From assembly GCA_947085045.1 (NCBI GenBank), contig CAMTUU010000003.1, positions 124,001 through 188,000 of the forward strand: 64,000 nt of DNA. Reading direction: 5' to 3'. The notes beneath the pieces were generated by a model. That model was not told the DNA's origin and ran no database searches. It was given only the letters and a program-made list of their open reading frames with translations. Of the stretch, positions 52,178 to 60,469 are shown in pieces. The stretch comes from Pseudolysinimonas_A sp947085045 (lineage in GTDB: Bacteria; Actinomycetota; Actinomycetes; Actinomycetales; Microbacteriaceae). Numbering within the stretch: position 1 is the first letter of the stretch; every line of letters begins with the position of its first letter. A program made the translations under genes and the position numbers.

Positions 52178-54123
52178 GCGTGCGCGCCGCCGTCGACGAG
52201 GATCTCGCGATCCTCGAGACGTCCGAGGATCTTCGCCGCGAGGGCGACCGGGTCCAGGCCCGCCGCCGCGCGCAACTGCGTGGCCGATCCTGACTCCGTC
52301 AGCGAAGTCACGGGCATGATGGGTGCGGCCTCCGCGTCCCATGCAGAGGTCGTGCCCGTCTCCAGGAGAAACACCGGACCCTCGGAGAGGTCGCTGATCG
52401 CCCCTCCCCCGGGCGCCGAGATGACGCGGCAGCCCCGGCCCGCACGCCGCAGCAGCGCGGCGACGTCGACGGCGACGTGCACGTCGACCCCGGACGCGAC
52501 GAGGGTGAGGTCGACGACATCGTCGGTCTGCACGACCGTGGGATTCGTTCCGCGGATGCCGTGGGCGGTCAGCCGGGTCACCGGCTCGCGACTCAGCACG
52601 AGACAGGTCGGCCGCGTCGTCAGCAACGCACGGGACCACGCGCCGGCGGTCTCGGCGGCGTCGGCCGGGCGCAGCACCTCGAGTCCGGGAAGCGTGCGCA
52701 GCGCCGCGAGATGCTCGACGCCATGATGGGTCGGGCCGTCCTCGGCGCCGTCGAAGCCGTCGTGGGTCAGGACGAGCAGCATCGGCACACCGGCGAGGCA
52801 CGCCATGCGCAGCGCCGGGCGCAGGTAGTCCGAGAAGACGAGATAGGTGCTGCCGACCGGGATGACGCCGCCGTGATACCCCAGCCCGGTCATGATCGCG
52901 GCCATCCCGTGCTCGCGGACCCCGAAGGCGAGATGACGGGTCGGCGTCGCGCGCGTGTAGTGCGGCAGGTTCCGAACGACCGTGCCCGTGCCGGTGGAGA
53001 TGTCCGCCGACCCGACGACCAGGAAGGGCACGACATCGAGGACGACATCCAGAATCGCCTGACTCGCGTCGCGCGGGCTGATCTCCCCCGGCATCTCGGC
53101 GAGCAACGCGGCGAAGCGGCGAGTCAGCGTCGGCAGGTCGATCTCGCGCCGCAGCGAGGACGAGAGCCGCCGACCCTCGTCGCTCGCCTCGACCAGGCGC
53201 GACCACCGCGAGCGACGGACGCGGTGTTCGGCCGACCATCCGCGGCCGCTCTCGGCGACCCTCTCGTCCACCTGGAAGCGCTCATGGGGATCGAGTCCCA
53301 TGGCGGCCTTGGTGCGGGCGGTCTCGTCCGCACCCAGGGGGGCGCCGTGTGCGGCGCGGGACCCCGTCGCACCCGGCGAGGGGGTCGCGATCAGCGTCGG
53401 CATGATCAGCACCGTGGGCCGCTCGACCTCGAGCGCCGCGGCCGCGAGCGCGGCGGCGATCTCGTCGGTCGATTCGCCCGAGGCGAGGGTGATCACGTGC
53501 CAGCCGTAGGCCGCGAACCGCGCGCCGACGTTCTCGGACATCGCGATGCTCGCGGCACCCTCGAGCGTGATGTCATTGCTGTTGTAGACGCACGTCAGCC
53601 TGTCGAGACCCCAATGGCCGGCGAGAGCGAGAACCTCATGGGAGATTCCCTCCTGCACGTCGCCGTCGCCCACGATGACGTACGTGCGGTGATCGCAGAG
53701 CTCCTCGCCGAACTCGGCCCGCAGGATGGATTCCGCGAGCGCCATCCCGACCGCGTTGCCGAGCCCCTGACCGAGCGCGCCGGTCGTCGCGTCGACTCCC
53801 GGGGTGCGTCCGACTTCGGGATGTCCCGGGGTCCTCGAACCGTATCGGCGGTACCGGGTGAGATCGGCGACGTCGAGATCGTGCCCGGCGAGGGCGAGGT
53901 ACGCGTACAGCACGGCCGCCGCGTGCCCGGACGACAGCACCAGACGATCTCGGTCGAACCAGGTCGGATCGACGGGATCGAAGGTGAGCGTGCGGGCGAA
54001 CAGCACCTGGAACAGCGGCGCGAGCGACAGCGCGGTCCCCGGATGCCCCTGTCCCCGCTCCTCCACCATGTCGAGGATCAACCCCCGCGCCGTCGCGATC
54101 GTCCGCGTGTCGATGTCGATCAT
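52174..54123 (-). CDS. Transketolase (full-length, ThDP-dependent)
   Basis: A 649-residue transketolase-fold protein. The N-terminal ThDP/Mg motif is VGDGDVQEGISHEVLALAGHWG (residues 151-172) with YNSNDI; the catalytic region SGHAAAVLYAYLALAG and GALGQGLGNAVGMALAE are conserved. The activating Glu lies in FGVREHGMAAIMTGL. The middle (about 270-320) diverges from housekeeping TktA, so its ketol donor or acceptor may differ. ATGA overlaps join it to the aldolase and the PurM paralog. Confidence 0.87.
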   Translation of the reverse strand: MIDIDTRTIATARGLILDMVEERGQGHPGTALSLAPLFQVLFARTLTFDPVDPTWFDRDRLVLSSGHAAAVLYAYLALAGHDLDVADLTRYRRYGSRTPGHPEVGRTPGVDATTGALGQGLGNAVGMALAESILRAEFGEELCDHRTYVIVGDGDVQEGISHEVLALAGHWGLDRLTCVYNSNDITLEGAASIAMSENVGARFAAYGWHVITLASGESTDEIAAALAAAALEVERPTVLIMPTLIATPSPGATGSRAAHGAPLGADETARTKAAMGLDPHERFQVDERVAESGRGWSAEHRVRRSRWSRLVEASDEGRRLSSSLRREIDLPTLTRRFAALLAEMPGEISPRDASQAILDVVLDVVPFLVVGSADISTGTGTVVRNLPHYTRATPTRHLAFGVREHGMAAIMTGLGYHGGVIPVGSTYLVFSDYLRPALRMACLAGVPMLLVLTHDGFDGAEDGPTHHGVEHLAALRTLPGLEVLRPADAAETAGAWSRALLTTRPTCLVLSREPVTRLTAHGIRGTNPTVVQTDDVVDLTLVASGVDVHVAVDVAALLRRAGRGCRVISAPGGGAISDLSEGPVFLLETGTTSAWDAEAAPIMPVTSLTESGSATQLRAAAGLDPVALAAKILGRLEDREILVDGGAHA

Positions 54124-54977
54124 CGCGACCTCGTGTACGTCGTCAGGTAGTCGACCATCTTCATCTCCAATGCGGAGGATGCTCGCGCGCTGAGCACGCG
54201 CGGCTTCCGCTCTCCGGCGGCGCCCGGCGCGACGAGCGCGCGCACGGCGTCGAGGTACGTCACGCGCAAGGCGGTCTCGATGTTCACCTTGCGGACCCCC
54301 GCCGCGATCGCGTCGGCGAGGGTATCGCCGGCGACTCCCGACGAGCCGTGCAGGACCAGTGGCAGTCCGGTGCGAGCATGGACCTCGGCGATCACCGCGA
54401 CATCCACCTCCTGGGTCGACTCGGTCATCCCGTGCAACGAGCCCATGTCGAACCCGAGCACCGTCGGCCGGGTCGCCTCCGCGAACCGCACGATGTCGTC
54501 GACGCCGTGCGTCGCGTCCGCGTGATGGTGATGATCTGCTCCGGCGTGACTCGACCCCGGGGCGTGGCCGAGCGTCCCGACGACGAACTCAAGCGACGCG
54601 GTGGGGTTGCGTTCGCGCACCAGGATCGCCGTGCGTTCGTAGTCGTCCGCGGAGAGCGCGCCTTCGTTGAGGAGGTTGGCCGAATCGAAGCCGCCATCGA
54701 GAGCGCGGTGGATGCTGTCGGCGTCTTCCGCGTGATCCAGGTGCAGGCAATAGTCGACATCGAACCCCGACGCGACGAGGGCGACCAGCTTCGCCAGATA
54801 GCGGTAGCCGAACGTCTCGGCGACGGGCACGCTGACGCCGAGAACGACGGGTACTCCGACGCTCTCGGCCGCGCGGAAGGCCGCGACGACGAAGTCGTAG
54901 GTCTCGACGTTGAAGGCGCAGAGGGCGCGGCCGGCGCCGAGGCGGAGCAGCAGAGCGTCGAGCGTCGAGGCGCTCAT
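54120..54977 (-). CDS. Class II fructose-bisphosphate aldolase-like protein
   Basis: A 285-residue zinc-dependent aldolase. The catalytic and metal-binding pair Asp81-His82 lies in CLHLDHAED, with further ligands His182 (GSLHGM) and His210 (LVLHGSSGV) and the phosphate-binding KVNIET loop. Between them is an unusual His cluster (His144, His149-152, His157) in the loop that usually shapes the active site. Substrate may be fructose- or tagatose-bisphosphate or a related ketose phosphate. It is coupled to the phosphatase and transketolase genes. Confidence 0.85.
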   Translation of the reverse strand: MSASTLDALLLRLGAGRALCAFNVETYDFVVAAFRAAESVGVPVVLGVSVPVAETFGYRYLAKLVALVASGFDVDYCLHLDHAEDADSIHRALDGGFDSANLLNEGALSADDYERTAILVRERNPTASLEFVVGTLGHAPGSSHAGADHHHHADATHGVDDIVRFAEATRPTVLGFDMGSLHGMTESTQEVDVAVIAEVHARTGLPLVLHGSSGVAGDTLADAIAAGVRKVNIETALRVTYLDAVRALVAPGAAGERKPRVLSARASSALEMKMVDYLTTYTRSR

Positions 54978-56083
54978 GCCGCGACCACCCGGGTGATGGG
55001 CGCGTCCCGCAGGTGGTCGGCATCACCGACCACCATCTCGACGAGCGCGCTCGAACCGTCCCCGTGCGCGACCGCGTCGTTCAGTGAGAGTCTCTTGGCG
55101 GCGAGGGCCGGATCGGCGTTGGAGCGGAGCGAGGCGAGGGCGACGATGCCCGAGCGTCCGACGCCGAAGTCGCCCGAGCTCAGCACGGTCGCGACGTCCT
55201 CCGCCGCGATGCCGCGGTCGGCGAGCAGCCGGTGCTCGCGCGGCGAGAAATATCGGGCATACGCCTGCTCCGGGTCGTCGGCGAGGTGGCGGAGATAGCC
55301 GTCGAGGTCGGCGAGACGTCCCCCCGCGCCATCACCGATGAGATCGCGCGAGACGATGAATCCCCCCCAGTACCGATAGAGACCCGACTGGACCTGCGCC
55401 TCCACGAGGCCCATGCGTCCGAACTCCGCCGAGCATTCGAGCGGAAGCAGGATCGTGGTGTCCGCGACCGCGACCCAGCCGTCCCCCTCCACCGACACGC
55501 GACCGTGCCGCTCCGAGCCGTGGCGGGCCGGGGGCGCGAGGGCGGACTCCCCGAGCATCCACTCGAGGTTGTCGACACGGTGGAGAGTGCCGGTCACCGA
55601 ATCCGGCACCCGGGCCAGCGCCGCCAGGATGTCGCGCAGCGAACTGCCCGACAGCAGCATCGCCGCGACATCGACGTCGTGGCTTCCGATCGAGAAGACC
55701 GCGGTCGCATCGGGGAGCCGGCCCTGCCAGTCGGCGCGGCGTTCGAATCCCAAGGCCAGAGCGGCGACGCTCCGCGGGCCGCCGACGGCGGCGGACGAGG
55801 TGCCGTCGATGGGATCGCAATAGATGAAGAGCTCGCCGTCGGCGTTCTCGCGAGCGCCGGCGACCCGCACCGACTCGACGCCGTCGCGCGCCCCCTCGGC
55901 ACCGCACACGACGACCGACACCCGCGCGGCGAGCTGCTCGAGCCGGAAGGAGATCGCGTCGGCGGCCGCGCGGTCGATCGCGGAGCCGGCATGGGCGCCT
56001 CGCCCGACGAGAGGCAGCGCGGATGCCACGGCCGCGGCCGTGGCATCCGCGGCGATCGCGATCAGTTCGTCGCGCGCGATCAT
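54974..56083 (-). CDS. FBPase/inositol monophosphatase superfamily phosphatase
   Basis: A 369-residue phosphatase with the superfamily metal motif YCDPIDGTSSAAVGG near residue 90. The preceding VVVCGAEGARDG may provide an acidic ligand. The C-terminal 250 residues include LYRYWGGFIVSRDLIGDGAGG, which is not in common GlpX or SuhB patterns, so the branch is divergent. Neighbouring aldolase and transketolase suggest fructose-1,6-bisphosphate or sedoheptulose-1,7-bisphosphate as substrate. The start overlaps the HisG-like gene stop, and the stop overlaps the aldolase start. Confidence 0.78.
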   Translation of the reverse strand: MIARDELIAIAADATAAAVASALPLVGRGAHAGSAIDRAAADAISFRLEQLAARVSVVVCGAEGARDGVESVRVAGARENADGELFIYCDPIDGTSSAAVGGPRSVAALALGFERRADWQGRLPDATAVFSIGSHDVDVAAMLLSGSSLRDILAALARVPDSVTGTLHRVDNLEWMLGESALAPPARHGSERHGRVSVEGDGWVAVADTTILLPLECSAEFGRMGLVEAQVQSGLYRYWGGFIVSRDLIGDGAGGRLADLDGYLRHLADDPEQAYARYFSPREHRLLADRGIAAEDVATVLSSGDFGVGRSGIVALASLRSNADPALAAKRLSLNDAVAHGDGSSALVEMVVGDADHLRDAPITRVVAA

Positions 56084-56730
56084 GCCGGCACCCAGGCGGT
56101 CACCCGTGGCCCGTATGTGCAGTGCTGGTCGCGGCTGCTGGCGATCGCCGCGCGCACGACCGCGCGCGTCTGGTCCGAATCGAGATCGACGCTCGACGAG
56201 GCGACGAGCCAGACGTCGCAGCGCATCAGCTCCTGGGCGACGACGAGCCCGTTCAGGTGAGCGGTCGCCCCCGATTCGACGCAGTCGATGGCGACATCGG
56301 TGAGACGACCGGGAAAGGCCTCGATCGAACCGCCGACGGTGCGGACCGCCGCGCCGCGCCGGGCGCTCCAGTCGCGGGCGATGTTCGGAAAAGAGGTCGC
56401 GACGGTCACCGGGTCGGAGGCGGCGCGCGGCACCTGCGGCTCGAGGACGCACACTCGGGCGTGGTACCAGCAGAGGGGGACGAGCGGGACGACGTCGGCA
56501 TTCGTCTCGGTGAGCCACTCGTCGGAGACGATCGCGTAGTCGACGAGGCGGTCACCGACGACGGGCGCGATATCCGGCAGCTTGAGCGCGTACGCCACGA
56601 TGTCGCCGGCGTCGGTGATCGCGGTGTGGTGGAAGATCCTCGAGCTGAGGGGCACGTGGAAACCGAGTTCCCGGAGGAACCCGACGCTCTCGTCCCACAG
56701 GCGCGCCTTGGGCACGGCGATGCTGATCAC
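56080..56730 (-). CDS. HisG-like (short-form ATP phosphoribosyltransferase) protein
   Basis: A 216-residue protein resembling the catalytic core of HisG, which joins ATP and PRPP in histidine synthesis. It begins ISIAVPKARLWDESVGFLRELG, has VVGDRLVDYAIVSDEWL, VTVATSFPNIARDW and the PRPP loop DVAIDCVESGATAHLNGL. Short HisG normally needs the regulatory subunit HisZ, which is not encoded here, and no other his gene is present. The base that is ribosylated may therefore be different. GTG 56730 overlaps the MazG-like gene stop. Confidence 0.78.
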   Translation of the reverse strand: MISIAVPKARLWDESVGFLRELGFHVPLSSRIFHHTAITDAGDIVAYALKLPDIAPVVGDRLVDYAIVSDEWLTETNADVVPLVPLCWYHARVCVLEPQVPRAASDPVTVATSFPNIARDWSARRGAAVRTVGGSIEAFPGRLTDVAIDCVESGATAHLNGLVVAQELMRCDVWLVASSSVDLDSDQTRAVVRAAIASSRDQHCTYGPRVTAWVPA

Positions 56731-57446
56731 GTCGCGCTTCCCACCTGGTACGGATGCGGGGCACCGTACTTCTGCCGTTGACGAGCCACTTCTTGGGCGA
56801 GCGCCCCCGATGCCGCGTCGGCGACATCGACCCCGCAGATGTTGGCCAGGCAGAGGATCCAGGTGAAGACCTGGCCGAGTTCTTCGTGGAGGCGCGCCGC
56901 GCCGTGGTCCTGACGGTACGCCTGAGCGAGCTCGCCGACCTCCTCGAGGAACCAGGCGATCGCCCGGTCCCACTCGAGGCGCCCGAAGGTCGCGGTCGCG
57001 ACGGCCTGCATCTCGCGCAGGGCGATCACGAGGCCGGGCGGGAAGCCGTCGGTCGCGGCGCCGACCACGTCGGCGACCCGATGTCGCGCCGACCCGTAGA
57101 CCGGGGTCAGCGCGACGAGGGCGGCGAGCCTGTCGTTCGTCTCGACGAGGCGCCCGGCCACGCCGAGCACGTCTCCTTCCCGCTCTCGCGCGACGATCAG
57201 TTCGAGCGCGACGGTCGCGAGCTTCTTCGGGATCAGCCGCGGGGGTCCCCCGTCGGAGGTCTCGATCACGATCGCCGCGATGGCCGCCCCCTCGCCGACG
57301 AGCCCGTCGGACACCCGGATGGGCCAGCTGTCGAGATGCACCAGCAGTTCGGAGTCGGCGCCAGCCGGATCGGTCTCCCCCGCGTTGTCGCGGAGGAACA
57401 GCGCGACGCCGTCCGCCGACGGGATGAGTTCTGCCCGGATCCGCAA
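56727..57446 (-). CDS. MazG-like nucleotide pyrophosphohydrolase with extra N-terminal domain
   Basis: About 239 residues. The C-terminal ~90 residues carry the all-alpha NTP-PPase pattern FLEEVGELAQAYRQDHGAARLHEELGQVFTWILCLANICGVDVADA, the EExxE-12-28-ExxD type seen in MazG and HisE. The N-terminal ~140 residues are unidentified. HisE performs the step after HisG, so its place directly before the HisG-like gene is suggestive. TTG 57444-57446 with AGGGG upstream is the best start; a CTG nearer the preceding stop (about 57,473) is an alternative. Confidence 0.72.
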   Translation of the reverse strand: MRIRAELIPSADGVALFLRDNAGETDPAGADSELLVHLDSWPIRVSDGLVGEGAAIAAIVIETSDGGPPRLIPKKLATVALELIVAREREGDVLGVAGRLVETNDRLAALVALTPVYGSARHRVADVVGAATDGFPPGLVIALREMQAVATATFGRLEWDRAIAWFLEEVGELAQAYRQDHGAARLHEELGQVFTWILCLANICGVDVADAASGALAQEVARQRQKYGAPHPYQVGSAT

Positions 57447-57478
57447 CGGGCCCCTCGTGAGGCGGCCGTCCGACGCGT

Positions 57479-58096
57479 TCAGAACAGCACTCCGACCGGG
57501 AGATCCGCCGCCGAGCGCCACGCGGTTCCGGGGGGATAGTCGCCGAGGTCGGCGAGAAGTCCCATGTGCTCGAGGTACTGAACCCGGTTCTCGGCGAGGT
57601 GCGCGTCGACCTTGCCGTCGATCGCCGTGAGAGCGTCGGCGAACTCGGGCAGGGTTCTGAGCCGATGGGCGAGGCGGCGCCCCCAGCAATTGAGGCGCGC
57701 CTGCCGCTCCGCCCCGAACTCGCCTCGGAACTTCAGCGCCACGGGGAACCGGTAAACGAGTTCGACGGCGAACAGACGCGCCAGGATCAGGTCGACCCGC
57801 TCGGGAGTCGCCTCCGGGTCGGCGGTCGAGGTCAGCGACACGAGGTCGAAGATGTCGTCCGACGACGCGAGATAGACCGAGCCGTCGAACAGGCCGTGGC
57901 GTCGGAAGGCCGAGTCCCACGCGTCGCAAGCGGCGATGATCGCGAACAGCAACGACGCCTCGCGGTCGGCGTCGATGAGCGCGGCGTGTGTGGCCTCCCA
58001 CAAGCTCGCCTCACCGTCGGGGATCTCGAGGGTGGACTCGTCGAAGGCCCACGGCAGGCGATAGTCGGGCGGGACCGTCGCGAGTCGCTGGTTCAT
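57479..58096 (-). CDS. Unknown protein, first gene of the PurM/HisG-like/transketolase operon
   Basis: A 205-residue soluble protein I do not recognise. Features: PPDYRLPWAFDESTLEIPDGEASLWEAT at the start, an Asp/Ala-rich helical centre (LIDADREASLLFAIIAACDAWDSAF), and ELVYRFPVALKFRGEFGAERQARLNCW. No membrane segment or known catalytic motif. ATG 58094-58096 lies 77 nt downstream of the operator-like site at 58174-58187, making this the leader gene of a nine-gene leftward unit. Confidence 0.65.
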   Translation of the reverse strand: MNQRLATVPPDYRLPWAFDESTLEIPDGEASLWEATHAALIDADREASLLFAIIAACDAWDSAFRRHGLFDGSVYLASSDDIFDLVSLTSTADPEATPERVDLILARLFAVELVYRFPVALKFRGEFGAERQARLNCWGRRLAHRLRTLPEFADALTAIDGKVDAHLAENRVQYLEHMGLLADLGDYPPGTAWRSAADLPVGVLF

Positions 58097-58173
58097 CGTT
58101 GCCCACCCAATCGTCGAACGGGTCGTCGTGCCGGTCGGTCAGGGATCCAAAGTACAGCGGGTCGACCGCTTTG

Positions 58174-58187
58174 GGATATCGATTACC
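58174..58187. promoter_or_regulatory. LacI-type operator-like site GGATATCGATTACC
   Basis: Matches the other sites in its right half (ATCGATTACC), with two changed bases on the left. It lies 77 nt upstream of the leftward unit starting at 58096, in the 135-nt gap after the PurM copy B gene. Confidence 0.58.
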
Positions 58188-58231
58188 AAAGAAGTTTACG
58201 CAGACGTAACACCGTGCTCGCGGGCACGGGG

Positions 58232-59332
58232 CTACCGCAGCTGCAGGTCCTCGTCGCCGAACGTGACGCCGACCTCGTCGAGGATCACGCGGCGCGCTCC
58301 CTCTTCGACCGAGCCGGCGTGGACCGCCGTCAGCCCGACGCTTTGCGCGGCGGCGACGATGCGCTCGGCGTTGCTCGCCGGACAGATGAGCGCGAACCCC
58401 GCCCCCATGTTGAACGTCCCGTAGGCGGTTTCGGCGTCGAGGCCGAGCGTCTCGACGATCACGTCGAACACCGGCTTCGACGGCAGCAGCGTGCCGATCC
58501 GGTAGGTGAGCTCGCGGTCCGCGCGCATCAGCTTGCGCAATCCGTGTCCGGTGATGTGCGACGCGTAGTGCAGCGGGATCCCCGCGTCGAACACCGCGCG
58601 CAGCAGCTTGACGTAGACGATGCTGGGGACCAGCACCGCGTCGCCGAACGAGGTCCCGTCGGGCAGGACGTGGCTCCAGCCGATCTCCCGCGCCGCGGTG
58701 CGGGCGAGCGAGTTGCCGTTGGTGTGGATGCCGCTGCTCTCGATGAGGACGATCTCGTCCCCGGGCCCCAGGTCTGCACCGAGCAGTGGACCGCGACCGG
58801 CCGGGAAATACCCGACGGCGCTGCCGCCGAGATCGAGCTGTCCCTCCTCGATGATGCCCGCCAGCATCGGCGACTCTCCGCCGCCCCACACCGCCGACGA
58901 GTCTTCGCACGCCCGTCGCCACCCCTCCACGAGCGCGTCGTAACGGCCCTCGGCCGAATACCAGGCGGGCGAGCCGGTGGCGAAGTAGGCGCTGATGACC
59001 AGCGGAAGGGCACCGACGCTGCACAGGTCGTTGACGATCGCGCTCACGCCGTCGTACCCGACCCAGTCGAATCGGTTCGCGCCCGTCTGGGTCTGGAACT
59101 CCGCCGCGATCGAGGACTTCGTGCCGAGGCACTCCATCACCATCGCGAGCTCGGTGCCGTTCATCGCGAACGTGAACGCCGGCTCGCCGCGCGACAGGTC
59201 GTTGACCACGGCGCCGTGCTCGGCGGCGAAGGCCGACGTGCTGCGGGCCGCGGCGATGGCGTTGCGCTTGCCCGCGTCGAGCAGCGCGTAGTCGACCCCC
59301 GCCGCCGAGTATGCGCTGGAATTCTCGCTCAC
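58232..59332 (-). CDS. PurM-like (AIR synthase-related) protein, copy B
   Basis: A 366-residue divergent PurM-superfamily protein. Recognisable elements are ECLGTKSSIAAEF, AIVNDLCSVGALPLVISAYFATG, WGGGESPML, LIESSGIHTNGNSLAR and YASHITGHGLRKLMRA, equivalent to the ATP and FGAM sites of PurM but with several substitutions. GTG 59330-59332 is preceded by GGAGG at a 6-nt spacing. It lies between a nucleotidyltransferase gene and the HisG-like operon on the same strand. Together with copy A it suggests two related ATP-dependent cyclisation or activation steps. Confidence 0.8.
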   Translation of the reverse strand: MSENSSAYSAAGVDYALLDAGKRNAIAAARSTSAFAAEHGAVVNDLSRGEPAFTFAMNGTELAMVMECLGTKSSIAAEFQTQTGANRFDWVGYDGVSAIVNDLCSVGALPLVISAYFATGSPAWYSAEGRYDALVEGWRRACEDSSAVWGGGESPMLAGIIEEGQLDLGGSAVGYFPAGRGPLLGADLGPGDEIVLIESSGIHTNGNSLARTAAREIGWSHVLPDGTSFGDAVLVPSIVYVKLLRAVFDAGIPLHYASHITGHGLRKLMRADRELTYRIGTLLPSKPVFDVIVETLGLDAETAYGTFNMGAGFALICPASNAERIVAAAQSVGLTAVHAGSVEEGARRVILDEVGVTFGDEDLQLR

Positions 59333-59416
59333 TGTCAACCTCCGAAGTCGATCGTACGGTGCCGCATCTCCCTCTCTCACCGCGGCGAGGAGCAGCGTCG
59401 CGCCCGGCGAGCACCC

Positions 59417-60256
59417 TCAGTGAGCGGAGAGGACGCGATCCTCGATGCGGATGTGGTGACTCTGGGCCCACCTCGCGACCCGCAGCGCGGTCTGCGCCTG
59501 CGTCTCACCCTCGAGCTGGCCGCCGAGCACCACGGAGCAGTACTCGCTCGTGGTGATCCCGCAATCCGGCGTGTCCTCGATGCGACGAAGCAACCACTTC
59601 CTGCCCCGGCTCAGTTGCCCGGACATGATCAGGCAGGCGTCGGCGATGTGAGCGGCCGCGTTCATCGCCGAGAGCCGGGCACCGAGGGCGTCGCCCGCGG
59701 CGAGTTGCCCCGCGACGTCGGTCAGGCAGTTCTCGGTCATCGCCTTCGCCCATCGTGCGAGCGCACGCGGATACGAGGAGTTCGCGAGTCTGGTCTTCAT
59801 CCGCTCGACGAATGCGGGATCGGTCAGAGGCTTCGCGATCGAGACGCGGTAGAGGAAATCCTCGACGGCGGGGCTGACGTTGGAGAACTCGGGCTCCGCG
59901 TCGAGGAACGGCCGCAGGACCGTGTCGAGCGCATCGGTGGGCCAGACCTTGATGTCGATCCGGACGTCGTCGTACCGACCGATCCAGCTGCTCCATACGA
60001 CGCCGCTGCGGTCCGAGGCCCGCCAGGTCTCCATCGTCTCGTCCACGGGAAGCGTCAGCTCCGTGTCGCTGAACGCATAGATGTCGATGTCCGACATGGG
60101 GTTCGCCCAGCCTGCCGCGAAGGATCCGGTGAACGACACCGATTCGGCCTCGCGCAGGCCCGGGAAGTGACTCAACAGGCCCTCGAACGAGAGGTCGGGA
60201 GCCTTCGCGGACGCGGGCTGCTGGCTCAGGACATGGATCCGGGGTCGGAAATCCAT
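59417..60256 (-). CDS. Nucleotidyltransferase-fold protein (second copy in region)
   Basis: A 279-residue Pol-beta-type nucleotidyltransferase: TGSFAAGWANPMSDIDIYAF holds Gly44-Ser45, Asp56 and Asp58, and RIDIKVW holds the third Asp near residue 101. The C-terminal half is helical. Its overall layout (GS, DxD, then a helical domain) parallels the protein at 42,323 with little residue identity. ATG 60254-60256 is divergent from the ketosynthase gene and upstream of PurM copy B by 84 nt. Confidence 0.78.
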   Translation of the reverse strand: MDFRPRIHVLSQQPASAKAPDLSFEGLLSHFPGLREAESVSFTGSFAAGWANPMSDIDIYAFSDTELTLPVDETMETWRASDRSGVVWSSWIGRYDDVRIDIKVWPTDALDTVLRPFLDAEPEFSNVSPAVEDFLYRVSIAKPLTDPAFVERMKTRLANSSYPRALARWAKAMTENCLTDVAGQLAAGDALGARLSAMNAAAHIADACLIMSGQLSRGRKWLLRRIEDTPDCGITTSEYCSVVLGGQLEGETQAQTALRVARWAQSHHIRIEDRVLSAH

Positions 60257-60440
60257 CCGTTCATCCTCTCGATAATGGGGTACTGTCGCAGTTTCGATAC
60301 GTGGATGTGTTGGGGCAGATCTGTACGGTCGGGCACTTCCGGAGCCGTCGAATCCGTGGGCTTCGGGAGATGAGCGAAGCCGACGGCGCCGACGTGAGGT
60401 GCTGTCGTGTTCGCGGCGGTAGGAATACTCTAACTAGAAC

Positions 60441-60454
60441 TGTAATCGATTACA
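60441..60454. promoter_or_regulatory. LacI-type operator TGTAATCGATTACA (ketosynthase operon)
   Basis: A perfect 14-nt palindrome, the most symmetrical of the four sites, 15 nt before GTG 60470. It sits in the 213-nt gap between the divergent nucleotidyltransferase and ketosynthase genes and could control both. Confidence 0.72.
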
Positions 60455-60469
60455 CGGATGGGGTGGCAG

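Noticed and set aside
52174..56083. Calvin-cycle operon
   Set aside because: Transketolase, aldolase and phosphatase are present, but there is no RuBisCO, phosphoribulokinase or CbbR, and the neighbours are nucleotide-type enzymes.
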